From: Acidobacteriota bacterium | GTDB lineage: Bacteria; Actinomycetota; Acidimicrobiia; ATN3 | Assembly (NCBI GenBank): GCA_003577105.1 | Contig: QEUQ01000020.1 | Coordinates: 1 to 37,380, forward strand | Direction: 5' to 3' | Length of the DNA stretch: 37,380 nt | Shown: positions 14,301 to 22,784 of the stretch, in pieces | Numbering within the stretch: position 1 is the first letter of the stretch | Layout of the letters: each line of letters starts with the position of its first letter | Program-made: the position numbers and the translations under genes | The notes under the pieces: generated by a model | What the model saw: only the letters and a program-made list of their open reading frames with translations | Databases searched by the model: none | Told to the model about the DNA's origin: nothing

Positions 14301-15130
14301 TGCCTGCGCCTGCTGCGATTTCGATTTGCCTTCTCGGCGCAACCGGTCTGTGGCTTCTCTTACCCCAACGCGTTACGGGCTCGGGCCGAGTGCTGGATAG
14401 GTCGGCAGCAGTGAGAGATCACCTGGTTTCCAGGTTGAGCGAGAGCGCGCCGCTTGGGGCGCGTCTCGCGATAACGGGCGAAGGTACTCCGTTTGCCTTT
14501 CGTTCTCGCCAGATATCGCTGAGCGCGATTGCGGCACTAGCGGTCGCGTCGACGGGACTCATCAGTAACGCGAGAGGGGGGTCGATTTCGCTCGGATCGC
14601 TACCGTTGACGGCGGTTCTCGCCGGTTCGGCCGTCTTCGCTGGGTTGGATCTCTCGCTCACAGCTCGCACCAGGCGTCGCCAAAGTGAGGTCGCTTCGCA
14701 GGTATCGGGCATAGCCGACCTCGTCTGTCTCGGTGTTGTCGCAGGTGAAAGCCTCAGGTCAGCTCTGCTGCGCGCATCGGCTGAGAACAGCGGACTGCTA
14801 AGTGAGGAGCTGAGAGCTTCTCTCGAGACGGTCACAACAGGAGTCCCACTGGTCAAATCGCTCGAAACGCTGGCCACTAAGTTCTCCGTACCACCGCTAA
14901 CACGCCTGGTTTCCGCTCTAACGCTCGCGCACGACCGCGGTACCCCGCTGGCCGAGCAGCTCCAGGCCATTACGACTGAGATCCGATCAGAGGAGCGCAG
15001 AAGGCTGATCGAGGCTTCGGGAAAGAGCCAGACCCGCATGCTCATTCCCGTTGTGACCTTGATCCTTCCGACAGCTCTGGCATTTGCCTTCTTCCCTGGG
15101 TTCGTTGCTTTGCGTGCATTTGTTCCGTGA
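14300..15130 (+). CDS. tadC: Flp pilus inner-membrane platform protein TadC
   Basis: Starting at ATG 14300 (TGATG junction with tadB, one-base overlap) the protein has 276 residues; upstream extension of the frame lies inside tadB. Membrane segments near 8-22, 75-90 and 93-110 precede a T2SSF domain (about 122-240, GIADLVCLGVVAGESLRSALL and SALTLAHDRGTPLAEQL), and the C-terminus ends in a long hydrophobic helix (VVTLILPTALAFAFFPGFVALRAF). It is the partner of TadB. The shared LLGATGLWLLL start with TadB is notable. Confidence 0.87.
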   Translation: MPAPAAISICLLGATGLWLLLPQRVTGSGRVLDRSAAVRDHLVSRLSESAPLGARLAITGEGTPFAFRSRQISLSAIAALAVASTGLISNARGGSISLGSLPLTAVLAGSAVFAGLDLSLTARTRRRQSEVASQVSGIADLVCLGVVAGESLRSALLRASAENSGLLSEELRASLETVTTGVPLVKSLETLATKFSVPPLTRLVSALTLAHDRGTPLAEQLQAITTEIRSEERRRLIEASGKSQTRMLIPVVTLILPTALAFAFFPGFVALRAFVP

Positions 15131-15150
15131 GCGATTACTAAGGAGAGAAG

Positions 15151-15396
15151 ATGCAGATATTGCTCAAGCAAATTCGAAGTGCCATTTGTTGGTGCTCTGT
15201 GGTTATGGCATGGATCGCCTCGGTGCGGCCCGGACAACCGCCTCAACGCGGAAGGCGTGGTGACGACCGAGGGAGCATCGGCGAGTGGGTCATGATTCTG
15301 GTGATGGCCGTCGGAATCGTCCTCTTCATCTGGTCCATCGCTCAGCCGATGCTGGGGCAGATCCTCCGCACCGCCCTCTCGAAGCTCTTCCGATGA
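15151..15396 (+). CDS. Flp pilin-like small prepilin
   Basis: The 81-residue protein is preceded by a strong AAGGAG five to six bases from its ATG. A long basic leader (about 1-41) ends in RGDDRG, followed by SIGEWVMILVMAVGIVLF and a short amphipathic tail. This is a class III prepilin layout: a Gly before the cut, a Glu near +5 and a hydrophobic helix. If cleavage follows the Gly, the Glu is at +4, not the usual +5; cleavage one residue earlier would put it at +5. The leader is longer than usual and itself has a hydrophobic patch (CWCSVVMAWIASV). Position between tadC and tadE-like genes fits the major pilin. A non-pilin small membrane protein is the alternative. Confidence 0.65.
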   Translation: MQILLKQIRSAICWCSVVMAWIASVRPGQPPQRGRRGDDRGSIGEWVMILVMAVGIVLFIWSIAQPMLGQILRTALSKLFR

Positions 15397-15803
15397 TCGG
15401 CAGATGCGAGTCCTGGCACCGTCTCTGTTCGCGCGGCGACGAGGGCACTGGGTTGCCGGAGTTCATCGCCGGTTTGACCCTGCTGGTCATGACCTTTCTC
15501 GTAGTCGCTCAGGCCGCGATCTATGTCTACGTCGAAAATGTTGCCGTGGCAGCCGTATATGAAGGTGCTCGCCGCGGAGCCGAACTCGGGGCGGGAAATT
15601 CAGAGGCACAGGAGCGAGCCACCGAGGTTCTCGAAGGAGCGGTAGGTGGCTACGCCCGGCAGCTCCGAGTTGAGATAGCCAGGCGCTCTGGGGTTGTCGA
15701 GGCGAGCGTGGTTGGCGAGATCGAGCCGCTGATTCCATTGATTCCGCGGTTACCGATTTCGGCCAGAGCGCAAGTTCTCAGCGAGAACGAGGTCTTGCTG
15801 TGA
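15393..15803 (+). CDS. TadE-like minor pilin/pseudopilin
   Basis: Start ATG 15393 overlaps the pilin stop by four bases and gives 136 residues. The leader ends RGDEG, followed by TGLPEFIAGLTLLVMTF, so cleavage after Gly puts Glu at +5, the class III prepilin rule. The helix is followed by YVENVAVAAVYEGARRGAELG, a pattern typical of TadE N-terminal helices, and then a beta-rich region ending in RAQVLSENEVLL. It would be processed by a prepilin peptidase (TadV/CpaA), which is not in the window. It ends in a GTGA overlap. Confidence 0.82.
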   Translation: MIGRCESWHRLCSRGDEGTGLPEFIAGLTLLVMTFLVVAQAAIYVYVENVAVAAVYEGARRGAELGAGNSEAQERATEVLEGAVGGYARQLRVEIARRSGVVEASVVGEIEPLIPLIPRLPISARAQVLSENEVLL

Positions 15804-16225
15804 CTAGACGCCAACGTTCGGAACGGGGGAGTTCGCTCGTTGAATCGCTGATCTTAGGAATCCTTCTCCTGCTTCCGGTCTCCTTCATGGTGGTCGAGTT
15901 CGGTGAGATCCAGCGAGCGGCAATCGGCGTCTCGGCGGCATCGCGCGAAGCCGGGCGAGCGTTTGTGACTTCGCGGACCACCGGAGAGGCAGAGTCGAGG
16001 GCCCGGAAGGCAGCAGGTTCAGTAATCGCCGGTCATCACCTCGATTCCTCTAGGGCGACTGTGAGAATTGCCGGTGAGCTCAAGAGGGGGAGTGAGGTAC
16101 GAGTGGAGGTCGCTTACCGAACTCCAGAGGTGCCTGTTCCGCTGCTCGGCTCGATACCGGGGCTCACGCTGCAATCAGCTCATGTCGAGATTGTGGATCG
16201 GCACCGCTCAATCGAGATGCGCTGA
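15800..16225 (+). CDS. Second TadE-like minor pilin/pseudopilin
   Basis: From GTG 15800 the protein has 141 residues. The leader MTRRQRSERG is followed by SSLVESLILGILLLLPVSF, giving Glu at +5 after Gly cleavage. The helix continues into VVEFGEIQRAAIGVSAASREAGRAFV, typical of TadE/TadF proteins. The remaining part is beta-rich (ATVRIAGELKRGSEVRVEVAYRTP). It is coupled to the first tadE-like gene by a GTGA overlap. TadE/TadF usually occur as a pair that helps start or anchor Flp pili. Confidence 0.83.
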   Translation: MTRRQRSERGSSLVESLILGILLLLPVSFMVVEFGEIQRAAIGVSAASREAGRAFVTSRTTGEAESRARKAAGSVIAGHHLDSSRATVRIAGELKRGSEVRVEVAYRTPEVPVPLLGSIPGLTLQSAHVEIVDRHRSIEMR

Positions 16226-16226
16226 A

Positions 16227-16652
16227 GTGGCAGGCATGCGCCGCGACGATGATGGCCAGGGTGCCGTCATGGTGGTTGGACTCCTAGTCTTGGCGATGCT
16301 CATTGCAGGCCTCGCGATCGACACCACCCGCATGATCATCGTTAGGCGCGACCTGCAAAACGCGTGCGATGCCGGGGTGCTCGCCGGGGCATCTGTGATC
16401 GACATTCCCCGGCTTCGAGCTTCGGGCGGAAAGGAGATCGCGCTAAGCCCCCAGCCCGCCCGCGTCCGCGCCTTGGAGGCGATTGCCGCACAGGCCCCTC
16501 GGGGCCACCGATCAGAAGTTCAAGCAACAGCCGAAGACGTGGCTGCAACGGTGTCGACTCGAGTCGAGCTCAGATTCCTAGTCCTGGCAGGCTTCGCCGA
16601 GACCGTCATCAGTGCTAGGTGTCGGGCAGTTCCACGCTCTCCGGCACCTTAG
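16227..16652 (+). CDS. TadG-like pilus-associated protein, short form
   Basis: A GTG at 16227, one base after the previous stop, gives 141 residues; an ATG at 16236 (138 residues) is equally possible. The start RRDDDGQGAVMVVGLLVLAMLIAGLAIDTTRMIIVRR and the following DLQNACDAGVLAGAS are the TadG/DUF2134 N-terminal signature (hydrophobic helix, then A/D-rich segment). Full TadG proteins continue with a von Willebrand A domain; here only a short beta-rich domain follows, so this is the truncated actinobacterial form. Last gene of the pilus operon. Confidence 0.8.
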   Translation: MAGMRRDDDGQGAVMVVGLLVLAMLIAGLAIDTTRMIIVRRDLQNACDAGVLAGASVIDIPRLRASGGKEIALSPQPARVRALEAIAAQAPRGHRSEVQATAEDVAATVSTRVELRFLVLAGFAETVISARCRAVPRSPAP

Positions 16653-16670
16653 GTACTCCCTCGTCCCGGA

Positions 16671-16700
16671 GTGAGATCAGGCGCTGCCGATCGGTAGAAT
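16671..16700 (+). promoter_or_regulatory. Candidate promoter for the mutase gene
   Basis: GTGAGA (16671-16676) and TAGAAT (16695-16700) are 18 bp apart; the -10 box matches five of six consensus bases. It lies 62 bp upstream of the GTG, after the pilus operon has ended. Confidence 0.4.
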
Positions 16701-16761
16701 TGGGAATCTCCTCACACGCATTCATCCATGAAATGCACCCGAACTCCCAAGGAGGGCAAGA

Positions 16762-18369
16762 GTGCCCGGCACGCCTTCGAAGACCGCGCCCGATCAGGCG
16801 TGCAGCACTGATTCCGGCATCCAGCTCCGGCTTTTCTACTCACCTGACGACGCTACCGGCCGGGACTACGCGAAGCAGATCGGTGATCCGGGTGAGTACC
16901 CCTTTACGCGTGGGGTATACCCGACCATGTATCGGGGGCGGCTATGGACTATGCGCCAATACGCGGGGTTTGGCACAGCAGAGGAGACGAACGCGCGCTT
17001 TCGCTACCTGCTAGAGGCTGGGCAAACGGGGCTCTCGGTCGCGTTCGACCTTCCCACCCAGATGGGCATTGACTCAGATAGCCCGAGAGCGGCCGGCGAG
17101 GTCGGCAAGGTCGGGGTCGCAATTGACACCGTCGGAGACATGGAAACCCTGCTCAGCGGGATTCCGCTCGACAAAGTCAGCACCTCCATGACCATCAACG
17201 CCCCAGCCGCGGTGCTTCTGCTCATGTATGAGCTTGTCGCCGAAGGCCAAGGCGTCAGCGCTGAATCGCTCTCAGGCACGATCCAGAACGACATCCTCAA
17301 GGAATACGTTGCTCGGGGCACGTACATCTATCCGCCCCGCGCATCCATGCGCATCGTTACCGACACGTTCGCCTATTGCCGCGACAAGATGCCGAAGTGG
17401 AACACAATCTCGATCTCCGGCTACCACATCAGGGAGGCTGGTTCGACTGCGGCTCAAGAGCTCGCATTTACCCTCGGAAACGCAATTGCCTACGTCTCTG
17501 CTGCGCGTGATGGCGGACTAGACGTCGACGAGTTCGCCCCGCGCCTCTCATTCTTCTGGAACGGACACAACAACTTCTTTGAGGAGATCGCGAAGTTTCG
17601 GGCATCCCGGCGCATGTGGGCGCGGATCATGCGAGAGCGCTTCGGGGCCAAAGACGACCGCTCGCTTCTGCTCCGCTTCCACACTCAGACGGCGGGCTCA
17701 ATGCTCACCGCTCAGCAGCCTGAGAACAACATCGTAAGGACGGCCCTCCAGGGTCTTGCTGCTGTGCTCGGCGGCACCCAGAGCCTCCACACGAACAGCT
17801 TTGATGAGGCACTCGGCTTGCCGACCGAGAAGGCCGCCCGAATCGCGCTTCGGACCCAGCAGATCATCGGTTACGAGTCGGGAGTCGCAGACGTAGCTGA
17901 TCCGCTCGGGGGCAGCTGGTTGATCGAATCGCTTACCGACGAACTCGAAGAGGCTGCAGAGGCTTACCTCGCGAAGATCGACGAGCTCGGTGGGGCAGTG
18001 GCCGCGATCGAGGCCGGCTACATCCAATCCGAGATCGAGAATTCGGCATACCAGTGGGCCAAGGCTGTCGAGGACGGCGAGAAGAAGATCGTCGGCGTCA
18101 ACGACTTCGTCATCGACGAGGAGGAGGCGGCCGAGATCCTTGAAGTTGACCCCGCTCTCGAGGAGGCCCAGGCCAGGCGGGTGGAGCAGGCTCGCGCCTC
18201 AAGAGATGAGGCGCGCACAGCCGAGGCCCTTGCCGCAGTCGGCGATGCCGCAAGAGGCACCGACAACCTCCTTTACCCCATGCGGGCTGCTCTCGCGGCG
18301 GGAGCGACTCTCGGCGAAGTCAGCGATGAGCTGCGCAATGTCTATGGCGAGTACCGGCCTAATCAGTGA
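16762..18369 (+). CDS. Methylmalonyl-CoA mutase, large (catalytic) subunit, split form
   Basis: From GTG 16762, with a perfect AAGGAGG seven bases upstream, the protein has 535 residues and is the substrate-binding TIM barrel of an adenosylcobalamin-dependent acyl-CoA mutase. Landmarks are [18 protein letters not shown] (Tyr67), [25 protein letters not shown] (His222) and [14 protein letters not shown]. Spacing to the family alignment puts Tyr67 and Arg185 ([13 protein letters not shown]) at the positions of the Tyr and Arg that select methylmalonyl-CoA; isobutyryl-CoA mutases have Phe and Gln there. The C-terminal cobalamin-binding domain (DxHxxG) is missing, so a separate small subunit of about 140 residues must exist elsewhere. 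It interconverts methylmalonyl-CoA and succinyl-CoA. The last four bases overlap the next start (GTGA). Confidence 0.92.
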   Translation: MPGTPSKTAPDQACSTDSGIQLRLFYSPDDATGRDYAKQIGDPGEYPFTRGVYPTMYRGRLWTMRQYAGFGTAEETNARFRYLLEAGQTGLSVAFDLPTQMGIDSDSPRAAGEVGKVGVAIDTVGDMETLLSGIPLDKVSTSMTINAPAAVLLLMYELVAEGQGVSAESLSGTIQNDILKEYVARGTYIYPPRASMRIVTDTFAYCRDKMPKWNTISISGYHIREAGSTAAQELAFTLGNAIAYVSAARDGGLDVDEFAPRLSFFWNGHNNFFEEIAKFRASRRMWARIMRERFGAKDDRSLLLRFHTQTAGSMLTAQQPENNIVRTALQGLAAVLGGTQSLHTNSFDEALGLPTEKAARIALRTQQIIGYESGVADVADPLGGSWLIESLTDELEEAAEAYLAKIDELGGAVAAIEAGYIQSEIENSAYQWAKAVEDGEKKIVGVNDFVIDEEEAAEILEVDPALEEAQARRVEQARASRDEARTAEALAAVGDAARGTDNLLYPMRAALAAGATLGEVSDELRNVYGEYRPNQ

Positions 18370-19841
18370 TTGAGGCCCTGAATCAGGCCGCGCGCTGGAA
18401 GCGCCTGATCGTCGCGGGTTGCATCCTCTACGGGGGAATGGGCGTCGTCGCCCTCATGCCCAAGTCAACCGTGGTCCCTCAGTACCCGTCAGGCATGACC
18501 GCGCTGAGCCCTTATACCTTCATCGGCAAGTACTTTCACGGATCGCCCGCAACGCTGAGCATTGCTTTCATCATCATGACGGCCGGAGCTTTTTTTGTCG
18601 GCTTCAGAGCTTGGCGGCTTGCGCACATGGGTGAATCGGCCCGTCTCGCCTTCATCGGCGGCGTTCTGTTCTCTGGACTTCTGATACTCACACCACCGAT
18701 TATCAGCCAAGACGTCTACTCATATTCCGCCTACGGGCGCATGTTCGCACTCCACGATGTCAATCCGTATGTGGAGGGGCCAGTTGCGATCGCCGACGAT
18801 CCTTCGGCCAACTACGTCGGGCGGATGTGGTGGGAAATGCCGAGCGTCTATGGTCCGGTCATTCAGCTCGGGACTTCCGGCCTCGCCTGGCTGATCCGTG
18901 ATTACGCGGCCTATGTAATCGCGTTGAAGTTTGCAGCGACAGTCTTCTTATGGCTGGGCATGTGGATTCTGGTGGATCTAGCTCGACGATTTGGCCGATC
19001 ACCGACAATCGCGCTCGTAGCAGTCGGCTGGAACCCGCTGGTCATTGTCCACGTAGCCGGCGGTGGGCACAACGACATCTTTATGGCGGTAGCACTTCTC
19101 GGTGCGCTTGCGTTGCACCTAAGGGGGCGGGAAAACCTCGCCATCGTTGCTCTCGGCCTTGGGTCGATGGTCAAGTTTTTAGCGGGCGTTCCTTTGCTCC
19201 TGTATCTCATCTTGATATGGCGATCAACGCCTCAAGGGCGCCGGGCGGTGAGGGCAACTGAGTCCCTCGGGATCCTCGCCGCAATGGCAATCCTCGGCTA
19301 CCTGCCTTTCTGGCACGGGACGGCGACCTTCGGGGCCCTGCTGAGAGTGAGCGGGTTGGGTAGTCACATCGCGCTTCCAACGGTCGTCGGAAAGGCTTCT
19401 GCGTTTCTCATTCGAACCGCCGGTTTCAGGGCAGTCACAGACGGCCAGATGACTTTCGTCGCGCGTCTTGCGGGCGGGATCTTCTTCTTCTGGTACTTCA
19501 TCCATCTAGCCCGCAATCTGAAGACAGATGAACAGCTGCCGGAGGCGTGGGGGAAGATTCTCTTGGTCTACTGCCTTACAACCGGCTATCTGCAGCCCTG
19601 GTATCTCGTTTGGGCGATCCTTCCATTGGCGCTAGTCCCCGAATCCAAGGCGCTCAAGCTTGCCGTCGTTGCCGGTTTCGTCTACTCGTTCACCCAACTC
19701 CCGGGTGGATATGTCGTGCTTGGAAATGAGACGAGGCGAGCCGGCCCGTGGATCGCACTGGCAGCCGCACCGGTTGTACTTGCACTCTCCGCGATCCTGT
19801 ATTTGAGGCATCGGCGATCACTTCAACCTAGTCTCGATTAA
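18366..19841 (+). CDS. GT-C polyprenol-phosphate mannosyltransferase, MptA/MptB-like
   Basis: The 491-residue polytopic membrane protein has about twelve hydrophobic segments. The first extracellular loop ends with [22 protein letters not shown] (Asp116 is the usual GT-C catalytic acid), followed by PSVYGP, and a later loop has [10 protein letters not shown]. This set resembles the alpha-1,6-mannosyltransferases of actinobacterial lipoglycan synthesis, which use polyprenyl-phosphate mannose outside the membrane. The mannose donor could come from the synthase at 27363. Its start overlaps the mutase stop by GTGA, although the two functions are unrelated. Acceptor unknown. Confidence 0.75.
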   Translation: MIEALNQAARWKRLIVAGCILYGGMGVVALMPKSTVVPQYPSGMTALSPYTFIGKYFHGSPATLSIAFIIMTAGAFFVGFRAWRLAHMGESARLAFIGGVLFSGLLILTPPIISQDVYSYSAYGRMFALHDVNPYVEGPVAIADDPSANYVGRMWWEMPSVYGPVIQLGTSGLAWLIRDYAAYVIALKFAATVFLWLGMWILVDLARRFGRSPTIALVAVGWNPLVIVHVAGGGHNDIFMAVALLGALALHLRGRENLAIVALGLGSMVKFLAGVPLLLYLILIWRSTPQGRRAVRATESLGILAAMAILGYLPFWHGTATFGALLRVSGLGSHIALPTVVGKASAFLIRTAGFRAVTDGQMTFVARLAGGIFFFWYFIHLARNLKTDEQLPEAWGKILLVYCLTTGYLQPWYLVWAILPLALVPESKALKLAVVAGFVYSFTQLPGGYVVLGNETRRAGPWIALAAAPVVLALSAILYLRHRRSLQPSLD

Positions 19842-19887
19842 TCCAGCGCGAGCCGAAATCCACCATCGCGGCGTAGTTCACAACGAA

Positions 19888-19899
19888 AATCACGTGATT
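19888..19899. promoter_or_regulatory. Perfect palindrome AATCACGTGATT, possible operator
   Basis: A 12-bp perfect inverted repeat centred on CACGTG lies 44 bp upstream of the small basic protein and 46 bp after the mannosyltransferase stop. Confidence 0.35.
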
Positions 19900-19942
19900 A
19901 CTGCTGAGCTGATTGCAAGAATCAGTGTGCGAGGTGGTCCAA

Positions 19943-20107
19943 GTGACTAAGCGTGCAAGAGTCGAGCGAGGCAAGAGGGTTCCTAAGAAGCCGGGAGATA
20001 CCCACGGCGAGGAGCCGATTCCAGTTGTCAGTGCACGCACGCGTCACGTCCTTGCCGAGTCGGGCAAGTTGCTCAATCGGATCGACAACGCCATGAAGGG
20101 GCGCTGA
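19943..20107 (+). CDS. 54-residue basic protein of unknown function
   Basis: The GTG at 19943 with GAGGTGG five bases upstream is preferred; a TTG at 19913 would add ten residues. The first 25 residues are Lys/Arg-rich and probably disordered (MTKRARVERGKRVPKKPGD). The C-terminal part TRHVLAESGKLLNRIDNAMKGR should form one amphipathic helix. LLNRIDNAM is faintly like the LLDEID segment of the actinobacterial ubiquitin-like modifier Pup, but the charge is opposite and the terminal GGQ/GGE is absent, so it is not called Pup. It ends eight bases from the convergent biotin carboxylase stop. It may be a small nucleic-acid-binding or ribosome-associated protein, which is inference. Confidence 0.45.
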   Translation: MTKRARVERGKRVPKKPGDTHGEEPIPVVSARTRHVLAESGKLLNRIDNAMKGR

Positions 20108-20115
20108 AAGCCGCT

Positions 20116-21903
20116 CTACTCGATAATTACGAGAACGTCCCCTGAGCCCACGGTGTCACCTTCTTGGCACTTGACCTCGGTGATCTTCCCGGTCTTGTCC
20201 GCGGTGATCTGATTCTCCATCTTCATTGCCTCGAGGATGCAGACCGTGTCACCCGCGCTTACTTCGTCACCTTCCGCGACAAGAACCTTGACGATCGTGC
20301 CCTGCATCGGGGCCACAACGGTTCCTGGGCCCGCGCTCGAAGCGCCGCCCGCTCCGGTTGACGCGGCAGACCTCTTTGGTGCAGTAGTCGGTATCGGCGT
20401 GGCGCCTCGTTTGGCAGCGATGCCACCTCCCGCGCCGAGGGTTCCTTCCGGCACCCACACCTTGACTTCGAATCGCTTCTCGCCGAGCTCTACGACGAGA
20501 TCTCGCGGCTCTTGGCCCTCGATCGCGGCGCCGACTCCGCCCCTATACGCGGGTAGCTCGGTGACGTCGAGGCTCTCCTCAACGAACTTGGTTGAGTGCC
20601 TTGCGTCTATGAATTCAGGGCTCTCAAGAATCAGTTTGTGAGCAGGGATGTTCGTCGCGACACCCTCGACGACGAACTCGTCGAGAGCCCGCAGCATTCT
20701 CCGCCGAGCTTCTTCACGGTCACGACCTAGTACCACCAGTTTGGCCATGAGATTGTCGTAGTACTGCGGTACTTCGCTTCCTGTCTCGTATCCGGCGTCA
20801 ACTCGCACTCCCGGTCCACCAGCCGGCCGCCACTTCGTGATCACTCCCGGCGATGGCATGAAGTTCGAGGCGGGATCCTCAGCATTGATTCTGCATTCGA
20901 TCGAATGTCCCCGGACAACGATGTCTTCCTGGCCAAATGAAAGGGGTTCGCCGGCCGCGATTCGCAACTGCTCGACGGCCAGGTCCAGCCCTGTGACCAT
21001 TTCGGTAACGCAGTGCTCAACTTGGAGGCGGGTGTTCATCTCTAAGAAGTAGAAGGATTCGTCTCGGTCGACGAGACACTCAACGGTGCCTGCATTGATG
21101 TATCCACATGCCCGAGCGACACTCACCGCGGCCTCGCCAAGGGCGGCTCGGGTCTCTGGGCTGATTGAGGGGCAGGGCGCCTCCTCGATCAATTTCTGGT
21201 GTCGCCTCTGCGAAGAGCAGTCCCGCTCGCCAACGTAGACGGCATGGCCGTGCATGTCGCAGAGAATCTGAACCTCGACGTGGCGGGGATCGGTCAAATA
21301 GCGCTCGAGATAGACGGCCGGGTTCGCGAAATACGACTCGGCCTCGCGTCTCGCTCCGGCAAGAGCGTCTTCGACCTCATCGGCCGAGGTAACGACGCGC
21401 ATTCCCTTACCGCCGCCGCCGGCCGTGGCCTTTATCGCTACGGGCCAGCCGTGCTCATCGCCGAACGCAATCACTTCGGCCGCGTTGGTTACCTCGTCGG
21501 TCGTGCCCGGGACGGGCCCAAATCCAGCTGACTCCGCCGCTCGTCGGCTGGCGATCTTGTCTCCCATTGCCTCAATGGCGTCGGGCGAAGGCCCGACCCA
21601 GGTCATGCCCGAATCAACAACAGCCCTTGCGAAGCCCGAGTTCTCAGCGAGGAAGCCGTATCCGGGGTGGACTGCTTCTGCTCCGGACTCGCGCCCAATT
21701 GCGAGGATTTTCTCGACGTTCAGATAACTCTCCGCCGGCAGGGATCCGCCCGCGTAGTAGGCCTCATCTGCCATCTGTACGTGCAGTGCGTTTCTATCGA
21801 AATCCGAATACACGGCCACGGCTGTCGCGCCTGCTTCGTGAATAGCTCTGATGATTCGGATCGCGATCTCGCCGCGATTCGCTACAAGGACCTTCTTGAA
21901 CAT
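20116..21903 (-). CDS. Acyl-CoA carboxylase alpha chain (biotin carboxylase + BCCP)
   Basis: The start at 21903 gives MFKKVLVANRGEIAIRII, the invariant beginning of biotin carboxylases; upstream in-frame codons are not conserved. The 595-residue protein has the N-terminal Rossmann-like domain, an ATP-grasp domain with GGGGKG (162-167) and ERDCSSQRRHQKLIEEAP, EMNTRLQVEH (288-297), a short linker with a Gly/Ala/Pro-rich hinge, and a C-terminal biotinyl domain with EAMKMEN (biotin on Lys561). It carboxylates biotin with ATP and bicarbonate for acetyl-CoA or propionyl-CoA carboxylase. The carboxyltransferase beta subunit is not in the window. With the mutase it would make succinyl-CoA from propionyl-CoA. 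Confidence 0.93.
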   Translation of the reverse strand: MFKKVLVANRGEIAIRIIRAIHEAGATAVAVYSDFDRNALHVQMADEAYYAGGSLPAESYLNVEKILAIGRESGAEAVHPGYGFLAENSGFARAVVDSGMTWVGPSPDAIEAMGDKIASRRAAESAGFGPVPGTTDEVTNAAEVIAFGDEHGWPVAIKATAGGGGKGMRVVTSADEVEDALAGARREAESYFANPAVYLERYLTDPRHVEVQILCDMHGHAVYVGERDCSSQRRHQKLIEEAPCPSISPETRAALGEAAVSVARACGYINAGTVECLVDRDESFYFLEMNTRLQVEHCVTEMVTGLDLAVEQLRIAAGEPLSFGQEDIVVRGHSIECRINAEDPASNFMPSPGVITKWRPAGGPGVRVDAGYETGSEVPQYYDNLMAKLVVLGRDREEARRRMLRALDEFVVEGVATNIPAHKLILESPEFIDARHSTKFVEESLDVTELPAYRGGVGAAIEGQEPRDLVVELGEKRFEVKVWVPEGTLGAGGGIAAKRGATPIPTTAPKRSAASTGAGGASSAGPGTVVAPMQGTIVKVLVAEGDEVSAGDTVCILEAMKMENQITADKTGKITEVKCQEGDTVGSGDVLVIIE

Positions 21904-22001
21904 TTGCCCGCTCCGGAGAGTAATAGGGGATGCAATTCTGCCTGGTTCGCGTCCGAGTGTCATTCTGGCGGCATGAACAGCGACGTAGAGAGGGCGCATC
22001 C

Positions 22002-22784
22002 ATGGGTCTTATCGAAGACATCAGGCCAGGTGAGATAGGAAGCGAGCGCTTTGGCAACGTCGAGGTTGTCGAAGAGACCGGGTCAACCAATTCGGATGCG
22101 CTCGAGCGAGGTCGCGCCGGTGCCGCAGAGGGTCTAGTTCTCATTGCTGGCTCACAAGTAGCCGGGCGAGGCCGTCTCAATCGCTCTTGGCTGGGGAGTC
22201 CAGGCGGGTCGATTCTTTGTTCGGTCCTCGTCAAACCGCAGCTCGATCCTGAACACGTGCAGCTCCTGACGGTGGCTGCAGGCCTCGCAGCTCGCGATGC
22301 ACTTAGGGCGGCAGCCGGGCTCGACGCAGACCTGAAGTGGCCCAATGACCTGATGTCGGGGGGGCGCAAGCTCGGGGGGATCTTGACTGAAAGCGTTATC
22401 GGCCATGACTCGGTCGAGTTCTGCGTAGTCGGTATTGGCCTCAACGTCAATTGGCCGGCGGCGGATATTCCAGAGGAGATCGCCGAGATAGCAACTTCAG
22501 TCTCAGCTGAGTTAGGGCGAGACGCGGATCGTTCAGCAATCCTGAAGAGCTTCCTTGCGAACTTCGAGGATCACCTCGCAACCGCCGAGCAAAGTCCGTC
22601 GCACCTGATTCGCGAGTACAAGGAGAATTGCGCAACCATCGGCAAGAGGGTCAAGGTCGCAACCGCAGGCGGGACTATCGAAGGTTATGCCTCAGGTATA
22701 GACGGGCACGGCCGCCTCCTCGTCAGCGATGAAGATGCTGAGAACGTCGCAATTGACGCAGGCGATTTAATCGAGTTCAGCTAG
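22002..22784 (+). CDS. birA: Biotin--[acetyl-CoA-carboxylase] ligase, without DNA-binding domain
   Basis: The 260-residue protein from ATG 22002 has the BPL catalytic core: ETGSTNSDA, biotin/AMP-binding GRGR (55-58), SPGGSILCSVL, KWPND (112-116) and GRKLGGIL, then the C-terminal SH3-like domain (KRVKVATAGGTIEGYASGID). It attaches biotin to the BCCP lysine through biotinyl-AMP. The N-terminal winged helix of E. coli BirA is absent, so it is a ligase and not a repressor. It is divergent from the biotin carboxylase across 98 bp, a direct enzyme-substrate pairing. Its TAG shares CTAG (22781-22784) with the convergent aminotransferase stop. Confidence 0.93.
   Translation: MGLIEDIRPGEIGSERFGNVEVVEETGSTNSDALERGRAGAAEGLVLIAGSQVAGRGRLNRSWLGSPGGSILCSVLVKPQLDPEHVQLLTVAAGLAARDALRAAAGLDADLKWPNDLMSGGRKLGGILTESVIGHDSVEFCVVGIGLNVNWPAADIPEEIAEIATSVSAELGRDADRSAILKSFLANFEDHLATAEQSPSHLIREYKENCATIGKRVKVATAGGTIEGYASGIDGHGRLLVSDEDAENVAIDAGDLIEFS

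Noticed and set aside
19943-20107. 54-residue protein as the ubiquitin-like modifier Pup
   Set aside because: It is basic rather than acidic, lacks the C-terminal Gly-Gly-Gln/Glu, and no proteasome or ligase gene is adjacent.
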